Part shown: one piece after another, positions 1 to 10,449 of the stretch | Numbering within the stretch: position 1 is the stretch's first letter | Layout: each line of letters starts with the position of its first letter | DNA from: Nageia nagi | Taxonomy: Eukaryota; Pinophyta | Direction: 5' to 3' | DNA: 64,000 bases | NCBI GenBank assembly: GCA_050084985.1 | Contig: JBITNC010000001.1 | Location: 98,704,001-98,768,000 of the forward strand | The notes under the pieces: generated by a model | Told to the model about the DNA's origin: nothing | Databases searched by the model: none | The model's input: the letters and a program-made list of their open reading frames with translations, nothing else | Translations under genes and position numbers: made by a program

Positions 1-38
1 AAGTCCTCCATTTTTACCCTTTTCGTTCTTGCAAAACC

Positions 39-1380
39 CTAATCCATAAAGTTATGTGTTGCTCCACCAACATTCAGGATGACTACATCTTCACCCAAAA
101 TATGTCCTAACACCTTAATTGTTAAAAATTGAGGAGTACAATGCAAAGTGGCCAAAGTAACTATAGTAGAAGTGCTTATCAATGGTGTAGAAATAGTGAC
201 ATTTTTGACTTGAGATGTGGCCACATTCAATGCTGCGTTTTCTTGTTCCTTGGCATCATAAAATTCTTCTTGGCATCTTTCAGATGATGTAGACTCCTTA
301 TCGGATTCCTCTTCCGAAACTACCTCAATATAGTGCACTTTCCCTTTACCAAGACATCTATGACCAGGCTCCCAGTGTTTCTTATAATCAAAACATAACT
401 TTTTTCTTCTTAACTCATTTCTAGAATTTTCATTCAACTTCCTATTACCTTGTGGGGGTGGGAATGGTCTCCTTGGAAAAGATTGTGTAGGAGGAAGAGG
501 AACTCTTGTAGATGAATTTGATGGATTACCCCTTTCAAAATTTTGTAGGTACGGACCCTTGAATGACTTGTTTGGGCAAGTTATGCATCAAGTATTATTT
601 CTGGGGGGAAGGTAGATTCTAACTTAAGAGCCTTTTGTATAGCACTCTCCAAATTTTTTGGTTCAAAAGCTTTTACTAGACCTGTAAGTGGATCAATCCA
701 TCCATCAAAAACAAGTAAGTGACTCTACATGGAGAAATATTCTGTACCTGGATAGCAATCTTTTCAAACTTTTCTATGTACTCATGCAAGGAAGATGACT
801 GTTTTAATGTGGCCAATTCTTCAAAATATTCCTCAACATTCTTCCTCTCAAATGTGCCCAAAACTTTTGCATTGAAATCTTCAAATGTAGTCACTCTATC
901 ATGTCCTTGAGTAACAAGTCCATTGTGCCATCAATCATAGGCAACACCTTCCAAACTTAATGCAGTCAACTGTATTGCATCTTCTTCCGGTATGGGGTCC
1001 AAGGTGAAATAAATTTGTAGTTTTTGAAGCCATGCTCTAGCTGACAATCCATCCTTACTACCACTGAAAATAGGAATCTGAGTTTTCTGCTGCAATTTTT
1101 TATTTCTAGCCTCTTTCATGCCTGTAACGTTTTTACCAGCAATTCTGAGCCGTTTTTCAAAGTCGACCACTCTTCTAAATGCTTCAGATTTTAACATATA
1201 TTCAGCAAAAAACAATTCCAAAACACCTTCAATTTCTTGATCCGGAACTTGTTGAGTGAACATTGGTTTTGATTGCTTTGGCAATACACTAGTAGATGCC
1301 ACATGACTTGATGTTCTCCTATTTGGCTTTGGCAGAAGAACTGTAACTAGGGCAAGGAACCCTATGCTGAAGACACACAC
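39..1380 (-). pseudogene. gag: Gyp1 gag-protease relic
   Basis: Three minus-strand blocks together make a Ty3/gypsy Gag followed by a protease start. Block 1380-931 holds the N-terminal part and the typical start of the retrotransposon gag domain (PIFSGSKDGLSARAWLQKL, then DAIQLTALSLEGVAYD). Block 894-676 continues it (FEDFNAKVLGTFERKNVEEY and the following helices). Block 437-39 begins just before the zinc knuckle (CFDYKKHWEPGHRC, with the second Cys of the usual CX2C replaced by Tyr), then has an acidic linker and the protease segment ending VGGATHNFMD. In that motif the expected catalytic Asp is replaced by Val, besides frameshifts between the blocks. In this family Gag packages the element RNA. 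Assignment to gypsy Gag is firm; the subfamily is not decided. Confidence 0.8.
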
Positions 1381-1457
1381 ACCAGAGACAAGAACTCAGA
1401 AAGAATCATAATTGAGAAAGCTTCACAGAAGTTTGGATGTTTGCAAAAATCCAACCA

Positions 1458-1469
1458 GCTCTGGTACCA
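1458..1469 (-). other. Primer-binding site of Gyp1 (initiator-Met tRNA type)
   Basis: The minus strand reads TGGTACCAGAGC directly downstream of the LTR end. It differs by one base from the usual plant TGGTATCAGAGC primer site complementary to the initiator methionine tRNA. Together with the LTR this fixes the minus orientation. Confidence 0.8.
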
Positions 1470-1755
1470 TGTGAAGATTTCCAAGGAGAGCAAATCACAC
1501 CCAAAAAAAGGAAACGCAAAGAGCACCACAAACAGCAAATGAAGCTGAAATTCTCAAATTGAATTCATTACGGAATGAGAATGGAGCCCAAATAAATAGG
1601 GCAAATACAAACTAATGTATAACAACTTGCCAACCATGCGGGCATGTAAATATGCACAAACTGAAAATAATCCTAGCACCACAACAAACTAGCTAGAGAA
1701 TAGTAAACCTAGGAAATAAATGAAAATAATCGTAAGTGAACTTAATACTCTAACA
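1470..1755 (-). repeat. 5' LTR of Gyp1 (286 bp)
   Basis: On the minus strand it starts TGTTAGAGTATTAAG and ends CTTCACA, giving the TG..CA ends of an LTR, and it abuts the primer-binding site without a gap. An AT-rich TATA-like segment (CTATTTATT) lies near the middle at about 1590-1600. The five bases to the right, CCGCC at 1756-1760, would be one copy of the target duplication. Confidence 0.8.
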
Positions 1756-1897
1756 CCGCCCTTAAGTGAACAAGGAGATAAAGTGGCATATCCACAAAAA
1801 TGAGTTCCGACAACAAGGCCTGATCAGGTACTCATGTACAATATGTGCAAAGAATCTACTAAAAGATGATGAAAAAACCACATGGGAAAAAATCATC

Positions 1898-3419
1898 TCA
1901 CAATAGAAGAGGGAGGATGGAGAGGAAGATGTCCTCATCAATAGAAACTCTCCAGATGACAATGAGATAGTGGACATTGGGAACTATGATGATGATGAGG
2001 TCCAAATCGTTGGAGATAGGTGTGCTAGAGAGGTGGATGCCTCCAAACCCTTCCTTGTTGAGCATAGGAAAAAGTCCCCTTCCTCTTCGCATAAATCCTC
2101 GACAAAGAGAATGAGCCATGGAGGTCTCGTCAACCATGCAAAGGCATATCTATAGGTGGTGATGGATGAGATGAAGAGGACGAAGGAGAGATTGAGGAAC
2201 AGGAGAAGAAGAGAAGGCAGGAAGAGCACCAAGGTAAGGAGATTACCCTAGTTTAGACCACTCCAGCGAAAGAGGTCAAGAAGATCAACAAAGGACGATT
2301 GTTGGTACAAAGGTTTCCTCCCTAGCCAGCAAACGAGCATCCGGATGGTGACTTGGATGCTTGTCTTAGATCCCTCAGTATGAGTACGGCTCATGATGAA
2401 GATATAGAACATGATTTGCGCTTTGAAGATGAGGAAGAGGAGCTTTTGGATGGTGAAAAGATACGAAGGGTTGATACATTTGTCTCCACCTCCCAAAAGG
2501 AAATCTCCATCAACCATTGCTATTCAAAGGAGAAACATCCTCAAAGAGCAGAAGACTGTGTCATCGAAACATTCAAAATGCCGATGAAGTTAGGATTGAC
2601 AACCTGAAAACATATAGTTACTCAAAATGCTGCAATCACGGTGCAGGAGGGCTACGAAGCCAAGAAGGAAGTGAAGAAGCTAAAAAGGGAACTCACGACC
2701 AGCATGAATATCATTAGGGAATTCTAGAAGGTCAACACCACCCCCTTAGATTTGCAGAAGCAGACCTCCTTCCGTGAGGGATAAGAATTGATGAAGGAGC
2801 AGTTGAAGAAAGAAATGATGGAGGCTATGAGAGATTGTCTTCCTGAATTTACAAGTTCCTTGTTGAATGTGTGGAAATTAGGGACCTTAAGATGCAAATC
2901 TCTACACACCTTAGTACATTGAATAGCCATCTTCCCAACATTTTCCATTTGCAGCATGTTTACGTTGACAATCCTGAGAAGCTAGCCTATTGCCACGAGT
3001 TCACATACTACCACGATTGGCTGAATCATGCACTTGAAAAGTGCAATGCAGTCCTGAAGATTAGAATCCCCTTGAGAAAGGAGGTTGAGGAACAAATGAA
3101 TGAATATGCTTATCAGCTCAAGTTCCAAGGGGAGGACAACAGTGTGAGAAAGAAGGAGGCGGTATTGGCAGAGGCTCAGAACCTGATACAGGAGCATTTA
3201 GATATTGATGACCTTAGTTTGCTGAAGACAGAGCATCCTATTGTCGATAAAAGGCAAATGATCATCTAGAGACACCAAATGCAGGCTACATCAAAGAAGA
3301 TAGAGGACTACTTTCAGCAAAATGGTAGCACCGTTGGTATGATTTCCAGGGGCGTATGGAAGACTGTGGCGTTCTTGGGGGAGACCATTGAGTCATACGG
3401 TCTCACCAACGAGAAGTAG
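1898..3419 (+). pseudogene. X protein relic, C-terminal half (X1)
   Basis: Function unknown. Successive plus-strand frames give an acidic linker (around 1970-2150 and 2350-2600), a coiled-coil stretch rich in Glu and Lys (about 2630-2860, EAKKEVKKLKRELTTSM), and a C-terminal domain ending at the TAG at 3417-3419. That domain contains HDWLNHALEKCNAV and, near the end, KKIEDYFQQNGSTVGM. X3 has HDWMDHARVKCHDM and SIIEDYLLMNNRTSAI at the same places, so this is the same protein. Several frameshifts and stops break it. X1 shows that the linker and coil are poorly conserved while the C-terminal domain is kept. Confidence 0.6.
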
Positions 3420-3545
3420 AACTCCGCCAATATCGGATTAGATTTGGTCTAGGTCTGATCCACCCGCTATTCTGTTTGTGGTATCTTTTCTTTTGTATAA
3501 ATGCATATTTGATGGTGGTTGTTATGTTAGACTCTATTCACTTGA

Positions 3546-3588
3546 TTTGACTGAAGTAGGGATGAGTTTTTACTCCCACCAAGTCAAA
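3546..3588 (+). other. Post-ORF hairpin of X1
   Basis: TTTGACT at 3546-3552 pairs with AGTCAAA at 3582-3588, with GGG and CCC facing each other inside and the loop text GATGAGTTTTTACTCCC. The same position in other X copies carries stems of different sequence (see the X2, X3, X4, X5, X6, X7 and X8 hairpins). Confidence 0.65.
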
Positions 3589-3862
3589 TTTATCAGACTC
3601 ATTTATGACTCTGATTGGTGCAGAGATGAGGCTTTGCTTTCGTCGGTTCAGGTGTCAGACCCTTTATTGCATATTTGATTTGCTTTTGAGTAGTTTTAGA
3701 AGTAGATTAAATGCATTTTGGTAGTGGCATCTATATTTTGGTAGACCTTTAAATGCCACTTGCATCATTTCATGAGAAAAATATGATTTTGTATTGGTAT
3801 GCGTGTCACGTGTGTGCACACCATATCAGATTTGATGACCTTAGGGCAACACTTCTAATGGC

Positions 3863-3872
3863 CTATTTATAC
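3863..3872 (+). promoter_or_regulatory. Second TATA-like element of X1
   Basis: CTATTTATAC lies about 280 bp after the post-ORF hairpin and about 950 bp before the 3' end, the same arrangement as in X2, X4, X6 and X7. A nearby TTAGGGCAACAC is also shared with X4. Confidence 0.45.
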
Positions 3873-4821
3873 TCCATCATGGCCATTTGGAAGAGGATTT
3901 TGCATTTGGAATACTACATGATGTTGAGAATATTACGCATATTTGCACATGTGAGACTGCATTTAATAGAAGTATGGAATATTGGAGATCTTCTGTTCTA
4001 AAATGCTGGTTTCAAGCCTTTACATGTGTAAGATTTTTGAATTTATTACAATCTAAAGCTTTTACATTCCATTGCATAGAGGTTTGCTGTATAAGGGGTT
4101 CTGTGCATGTTATTCATTGGATATCATTATGAATGTATTTCTTTTGTGGAATGAGATTATAAAGTTAATACTGTGAAGGATATCATTTGTGGGATTGTGC
4201 ATATTTGAATAACTTTCCTTTTGGAGTTGCATATTGAACATTCATTGAAGTGGTTTGAGTTGTTCTTTGCATGGTTTGCACGTAAGTGGATGTATTCTGA
4301 GGCTCATAGCATGTCTTTATACCATTCGGTTAGGTTCTTGTGCTCACACCCTCACTTCATTTATTTCTCCCCACCGAGTCTTCCACCAAGACCCTACAGC
4401 TTCTTGCTCTCATCTGGTAGTGATTTGAGCACATTTTGCTATTTGCTGCTCGGCTTGATAGTGAGTACGTTGACCTTAATGAATTTGAAGATGACCTGCT
4501 GAGACACTGCATCATTGGTGATACCTTCATAAGTTTAGCTTTCCCTGTATTCCTTTGCATTTATCCTTGTGTTTGTCCCTACATTTGTGATCTTTCTTCG
4601 CTTTCGTTCACATTTGTATTCTTTCCTTATTGTGGAAAAGAACTCCGACATTTTATTTCCCTTGTATATGGTTAACAACATGCATATCTGATTACTGTGC
4701 CTTCATGACCATATTCCATGTGAGTGCTTGGGGTAACCAATCCTTTCATGCAGAAACAATTAACGCTGTTTCCTCTAAGTCTTGTGCATGTTTTGGACTA
4801 GGAAAGAAAAACATACCAACA

Positions 4822-5960
4822 ACTTGAACCCAGCTTATGCTCCTTGATGGAATTAGCATTGAGTCAACGAGGGGGAAAGAGGGGTTGGTATTCATAGGTA
4901 TTGGCATTGTTGGCCAACATTCAAATATAGATCAACATGCTCCCTCCTTACAGACTTTCATTGGGAGCCCCTCCTCACATCCTACCTTGGAATATGGAGA
5001 AGATACATGATGAGATTTTGAAGGATATCAATCACCAATACACTAGTTGCACATGGATCTTCCTTGCCACCCCTCTCTCCCCCAAGTTATCTTTCTATCA
5101 TGAGCACTTTCTGTGGATATGAAATAGATGTTTCCTCTATGATACCTTAAGTCACTTATGAAGCATGGCCTATGGATCTTGATTGGATAGCTTCATGTCA
5201 AGTCGGATCACCAGTTATTGAGGGACATGCAAATCTGTCTATTTTTCCCTTTTGGAGAAGTGGAAACCTATACCACTTCAATTTTTGTGCCCCATCTAGT
5301 ATGAGATAGGAGGCAAATTTCATTACCTTTTTTGGGATAGTTTGTGATATCAATCCACCTTCTTTAGATACTTTGATTAACGATGTCTTGCACTTTACAT
5401 CAAGGAGTTGACTTAGTTTCATTGATAAAGGAATTCCCCCTAGTGGTTTGTGACCTTCACAAATGTAGCCCATCATGGAATACTTCACCATTAAAGATGG
5501 ATAGAGAGGGAGTAATGGATAGAGAGGGAGTATTGGATGAAACTGTCATAAATTGGACCACATAGATAAAGACAAGGCTATTAGGCAATACACCCATATG
5601 TCTTTAGAGATCCAAAGGAGTGATGGACAAAGATATATTATTGACTTTTATAATATTGACTCTTTGACCTTGATTGATAGGATAGACTGGTATCTAGGTA
5701 AGGAGTGAGTGCCCTAGAGAGATGTTTCTTCCTCTCACTCTTTGTCCTTCCGAAGAGCATTATGCATAGCTTGGTTGGGTTATGGATTGTAGCCTCTCTC
5801 TCACCCTCCTACTTCCTTCTTACTCTTCTTGGTATGCTTCTTTGTGATGTGCCTTTCTTAAGTTTTCATCAAGTTTATGTTCATGTGCATTTTGTCAAAC
5901 AGATTCAAATCATTCATAGTTCATTGGCATTTAATCAAACACTTTGCATTTCATTCACAT
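4822..5960 (+). other. Unidentified TE-like relic
   Basis: No gene is recognised. The plus strand around 4950-5560 reads as protein in changing frames (for example IHDEILKDINHQYTSCTW near 5000, then DLDWIASCQVGSPVIEGHAN near 5180-5230), which looks like a decayed long ORF of an unknown element rather than random sequence. No LTR pair or PBS is visible. A short direct duplication (GATAGAGAGGGAGT) sits at about 5500-5530. Confidence 0.25.
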
Positions 5961-6964
5961 AGTGTTGGTATTATAACAAACACTTGGCAAATAACCAGTA
6001 GCAGTCTAATGGAACAACAAATGCAATATAGAATGCCAAAATGAACTAGCTTCTATTTCCTCAAAGGGAGAGAGAGCCAATATTTGCAATCTATAACTCA
6101 CAGTTCACAAAATAGAGGGCTGTTGTGCATGCTTTTTGAACAGGAAAGTCTGTTGTATAACTCCTTATTGCTGGTCGTTCATGCTTCTGTAATTGAAGTG
6201 ATCAGCATTGTGGTTAAACAGTCAACATTGGCAAAGTTTGCAGTGTATACTCCTTAAGGGCTGCTGTGCAAGATGGCTGTATAAAACTGCAGCAGATGAA
6301 GACTCCTTAGTGGCCGATAGATGTGAAGCCCTCAAAATGTAAATGGAACATAAAGTGGCTGGCGGCAGGCTGGCTGAGTATGTTGTGCTTCCAAAACTGA
6401 GTATAAAGTGCATTAGAACATCAATCCACTCCTTAAACTCCTTCACATTGAACTTCAAAGTAACAACCCTAGTTCTCCATAGTCTCCATGAAAACTGATC
6501 CGTAAGCACATTTGTAAATCGTGGGTAGATTTACCACTGAAAGACTAAAGGGGTTTCATCCTTAGCCTTGAATCCTAGAGAGTTTTCGTTCTCTGGATTG
6601 TCTCTTGTAGGGTTTCATCCACAAGAGGGTTTCAGCTTTGAGAACCAAACTCAATGAGATAAGAAAGTGTGATGTCATAATGACCAAATAAGCCTTGGGA
6701 TCCCTTTTTAAAAACCATACTCTTCTAATTTTTCATTGAGGGGGTGAAACCCTAAAATAACTTAAAGCACTTTTTTAATATTTTATTATTTGCTTATATC
6801 CCCTTGGCACTTTATTAAATATTTAAAACTCACATGACCCTTATAGCTCCCCCTTTATTATTTAACTTTATTTTCCTACCAAAAGCCACATTTAATGAAA
6901 TTAACACCACACTTACTAAAAATAACCTTATAACTCATAAAAATAAGATATTATGTCCCTAACA
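5961..6964 (-). repeat. Candidate solo LTR, about 1 kb
   Basis: On the minus strand it starts TGTTAGGGACATAATATC and ends near CCAACA. The first part is A/T-rich like a U3, with TTTTTAAAAAGGGATCC as a possible core promoter around 6700, followed by a leader-like stretch. The pentamer CACAT stands on both sides (5956-5960 and 6965-6969), but two extra bases (AG) lie between the left CACAT and the expected TG. No internal domain adjoins it. Confidence 0.45.
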
Positions 6965-7663
6965 CACATTGGTCCTTTTTTTTTTAATATTCATTTGTCT
7001 AAGGCCACCTAAAGTACTATCTCACCACACCATAACTATGTACAAGGGGGAATCCAAAAAATAGGTCATTACATTCTTTGTTCATTACATTGTATATGCC
7101 TTTGATGGGTGCTTGAGCCTTCTCACTTGTTCTCATTGTGACATCCTTTTCATAGTCCCTTGGGCAATTTTTGGCCCATTGTGGACATTAATAGTATTTT
7201 ATTTCATTCTATTGACTTGCAAACATATGTGGACCAGTACAAACTCAAAGTCCAAACAATATTGGTAAACTGGGATTCACCTATCATTAGTTGCAAACCC
7301 TCATTCTAGTGAGCGTATACCCTCTGTCAGAACTACATCTATCCCGTTGAGATGGTTGAATAGCCACATAATGCACTAGGCAATTAGAAAGGTACCCTAT
7401 GAAAGCCATGCAAGTTGTAACCAAGATGACCACTCTTTGTACGGTTAGGTTGCTTCTATATTTTCAAGCATTTAATTTATATTTTCCGTTGGACTTCTTA
7501 GCTTCATTGGCTGGGACATCCTGCTCTCTAGGAACATTTTGTGTAGGAAAAACATTCTTTAGCAAGAACTATAGATGGCCATGAAGTTCTGAATCTGGGC
7601 TGATCAACTTTCTGTAAGCATTTTTAATTTTTTATGATATATATTAGATGAGTTGGGATTCCT
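6965..7663. other. No feature recognised
   Basis: AT-rich sequence without a convincing ORF, repeat or promoter. It may be old intron or intergenic DNA of the host locus. Confidence 0.4.
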
Positions 7664-8077
7664 TCAGAGGTCTTTTATTGTGTTCTTCTCATCCAAATGC
7701 ATTGCACACGCCCTAGAATTCTCCAACAGTATTTTGTCATGACTTCTGCACAATTTTCCATCCAGCTCCATAGCATTTTGTTTTGAAATTTCAGCCAAGT
7801 TATGAACATTGAAGTAGTGGTCTGTGACTCGGAAGTGCCCAACTATTTCAGAGCACAACACACCAGATACTGACCTGTAAGTTAGAGTTTGTGGAGAAAT
7901 ATATTCCATTAGTTTGTAGAGAAATATATTCCATTCGTTGTTCAATTTACAGTCTCTGAATCTACCCTTGGTCTTCCTAAAGCAATTCTGCCAATGTAAG
8001 GCTATACATTCCCTGATGATGGTTTGGGCCTCCTGGGAGGTATTTTGAGGGTGCTGGGAACCGCAGAGAGCTCCCAC
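7664..8077 (-). CDS. Unidentified open frame, 137 codons
   Basis: The longest uninterrupted minus-strand frame in this stretch. I do not recognise the product. The protein is Cys/His-rich in places (RECIALHWQNCFRKTKGRF) and has no signal peptide or membrane segment. Its codon use and composition look more protein-like than the surrounding shadows, but there is no partner exon, splice signal or motif that proves it. A short direct duplication near 7890-7940 (GAGAAATATATTCCATT twice) lies inside the frame. It could be a fragment of a captured gene, part of a decayed element, or chance. Confidence 0.2.
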   Translation of the reverse strand: MGALCGSQHPQNTSQEAQTIIRECIALHWQNCFRKTKGRFRDCKLNNEWNIFLYKLMEYISPQTLTYRSVSGVLCSEIVGHFRVTDHYFNVHNLAEISKQNAMELDGKLCRSHDKILLENSRACAMHLDEKNTIKDL

Positions 8078-8129
8078 AAAGAGTTCTCTTCCTCCATCAC
8101 CTATAACACCATCCCAAACTGGTTCAAAT

Positions 8130-8511
8130 TGTTGGAGTATACGTCCATATCACATCCATTATCTTTAGGGATCAGCTAGATACTTTGGGAGGAACCTTCC
8201 CTACTCCAAGGTGACCTGCAAGATCCTTACTGCTCTAAATGGTCCCTGATCTCCATGACTAATTCTCTTGTGTGTCTCCTCATGTCTTTGATCTCCACGA
8301 CACTCTTAGGACTGTTATGAGTTTTCCCCATGGCTTGCAGTGGTTACCTATGGCCTTTGATGGTTCCACATCGGTCACCATTCCTCTTCCATATCCACAT
8401 TGGACTACTCCACCTCCTGAACACTGTACTGTATGTATAAGGGATCCTTTTGGGTTGACCCTTGTAGAAGAATTTGAAGTATTGAGTAAATATACTCTTT
8501 ATTTTTCAACA
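8130..8511 (+). repeat. Candidate solo LTR, 382 bp
   Basis: It begins TGTTGGAGTATACG and ends TTTTTCAACA, giving TGTTG..CAACA ends, with an inner TATA-like TATGTATAAGGG around 8434. No PBS follows, and the flanking pentamers (CAAAT and TAGCG) do not match, so the boundaries rest only on the ends. Plus orientation is a guess from the TATA position. Confidence 0.35.
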
Positions 8512-9116
8512 TAGCGCACTCTTTAGGGTTGGGTTCTTTTGGTACTCTTAAATCAGAGTATTGATATAGTCTGCCCGGCATTCAAAAATTAAAGTAATTC
8601 TGCATCAAAAGTTCCACTTTCATTCAAAGAATGAAGCATTTTCTGGTCTTATCTGCAGAATTTGAATTAAAACTCGTCCTTAATGGTGCATCGATTGTAC
8701 TTATTAATGAGACTCACTAATAAAAATAGTAGTTGGGCTTATTATTATTTAAAGCTGATAAGCAATAAATAAGACCCTATATTTCTATTTGGGGGCTAAG
8801 ATGATATGGGTAATTCTGTAGAACTTTCCCTCGGTCCAATTGGTTGCTGATGCTACTGTCCATCTGTCCTAATATTTTATCTCTTTAAACATATGTTGTT
8901 GTATCTTATATGCATTAAATATGATAATAATAACTTTTCAGTTTTCTCGTATACTGTGAACAGTAATTTAACTGACGTTTTCTAGTAGTTTACATTATTG
9001 TTTGTGCATGGGACTGGAAGAAATCATTTTCAAATAACTCCAATCTTATGTTTGACTAAAATATTTATTTCTATACTAGTCTTTAGTAACATTAATTCTT
9101 TATTTCGATTTTACAG
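8512..9116 (+). other. Intron-like sequence before the candidate exon
   Basis: AT-rich, with no ORF. The right end is a T-rich tract leading to TTTTACAG, a good plant 3' splice site. Confidence 0.35.
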
Positions 9117-9540
9117 ACAGGATCTTGCAAACATTGTCAGACGACGAGGATACAAGGCTATAGCTCAGCTTCTGACACAGCCTCAGGAAATTTGTACTAC
9201 AGAAAATGCAGAAAAGAACACATATAGTAGTCCGAATGTAAATCTTGAGGAGTTCAAAGACCTTGAATGCTCTCAGTCAGTGCAATCATCCAATGCACAT
9301 CTTCATGACGACATTGATACTTCAGATGGACCTGGCAATTTCCAAGAACGAACTTGCAATCTTCAATCATATATTCCCGAAATACTTGGTCATTGGCTAA
9401 AAGCCCCCTCACTATTTATGGTGTTGATGCTGTTCATCTGGTTAAAAGCAACTCAAGTTATACCTCAAAGTCCTCTTATATGTATCTACGTGAAAGGGCA
9501 GCAAATTTTGTTAGGACTGGAGATCTCGATGATATTGAAA
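9117..9540 (+). CDS. Candidate host-gene exon, frame-shifted
   Basis: A 3' splice site (TTTTACAG) precedes it and a near-consensus 5' splice site follows (GAAA then GTAAGT at 9541). The open frame from 9121 begins DLANIVRRRGYKAIAQLL, which resembles the end of an ankyrin repeat, then an acidic low-complexity stretch. Around the five-C run at 9404-9408 the sensible frame changes: the first frame gives a hydrophobic tail, while the other continues IYGVDAVHLVKSNSSY and ends RTGDLDDIE at the donor. This points to a one-base indel, from mutation or sequencing. I cannot name the gene. It may belong with the plus-strand exons at 45258-45850, but the phase does not join directly, so further exons would be needed. 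Confidence 0.45.
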
Positions 9541-9842
9541 GTAAGTAAAATGTTTGAATGATAAATAACCTTCATTAGGAACATATCTGTTGAAATGATG
9601 TCATTTTTTCTATTTGTTTGAGTTTTCTTTTTCGTCTTTTGTAATTCATGGGATTTGATATTTGTAAAAAGAAAAGCTTATGTCGTACAAGATTCTGTAA
9701 TCGGGTGATTCTGCTGAAATTACCATTGCTGGGTCAGTGTGTTGGATAGAGTTGGTAATATTGAGTTTATGTTGTTGAATAAAGCATGTAAGAAAGCGTA
9801 GTGGATTGAAGCCCACAAAGTTTGTCCTATTCCACACAATGT
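9541..9842 (+). other. Start of the putative giant intron
   Basis: AT-rich sequence following the donor, with no ORF. It ends at the tail of the LINE insertion. The A-rich GAAATAATAT repeats at 9845-9875 are the complement of the LINE 3' tail. Confidence 0.4.
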
Positions 9843-10449
9843 TGAATAGAAATAATATGAAATAGAAATAATATTAATGTCCTCGGGTGACCAAAATAGG
9901 TCAATGGGACTCGAAAAAGTACAATCCAGCTAAATGTAGGGAATGTGGCGGTGAGAAACCCCAGAAATCGAAAAAACAAAAGCAAGAAGAACTAAAGCTA
10001 CACTACATTACATCGAAAACCCAAAAGACCAACATCCTTAATCATCACATGTAGGTCCGTTTGCTTTAGGTACAAAGGGCCCCAAACTGGAGGGGCTAAG
10101 CAAGGTTCTTGAGTCTCGCTCAACATCTAAGACCAAAGGATCACCCGTGGAGGAGAAAAAGCCAGTGATGTACGTCTGTCGTTCGAGCTGAGATTGTCTA
10201 GTAGTGGTTCGAGGGGCAAGATGATGTCATGTCGATCTGAGCTCATGTGTATGGGAAGAGTATCATCTGGAGGGTGTTTCCTATCCGTGGACTCGAGGTA
10301 GGCTGGAAGAACGAATTGATCAACTTGGTGGTTTGAGGGGCCTTCGCGAATCTCTGTAGGGATGCTTGCCTGAAAAGAGTAATCTCATGCACGAAGAGTG
10401 CTAGACATTCTGGTTAGGGTATCGAAAGAAGGTGGATACCGAGCCTTGA

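Larger units (their letters stand above)
1..1755 (-). mobile_element. Gyp1: Ty3/gypsy retrotransposon, partial (5' LTR, PBS, gag, protease start)
   Basis: Read on the minus strand this is the 5' part of an LTR retrotransposon running off the left edge of the window. In element order it holds an LTR (1755 down to 1470), a primer-binding site directly after it, a gag domain, a zinc knuckle and the first part of an aspartic protease. Reverse transcriptase and integrase would lie outside the window. The gag reading frame is broken at several places, so this copy is dead. It appears to have inserted into family-X copy X1, whose coding remnant starts immediately to the right. The target duplication cannot be tested because the other end is absent. 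Confidence 0.85.
1756..4821 (+). mobile_element. Family X copy X1 (5' part lost)
   Basis: This is the 3' part of a family-X unit. It has the C-terminal half of the unknown X protein (1898-3419), the conserved post-stop hairpin (3546-3588), the second TATA (about 3863-3872) and the family 3' end: AAAGAAAAACATACCAACA at 4803-4821 matches the ends of X2, X5, X6 and X8. The 5' part is missing or lies beyond Gyp1, which seems to have inserted here. The base after the end starts ACTTG, which would be one copy of the target duplication. Confidence 0.7.
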
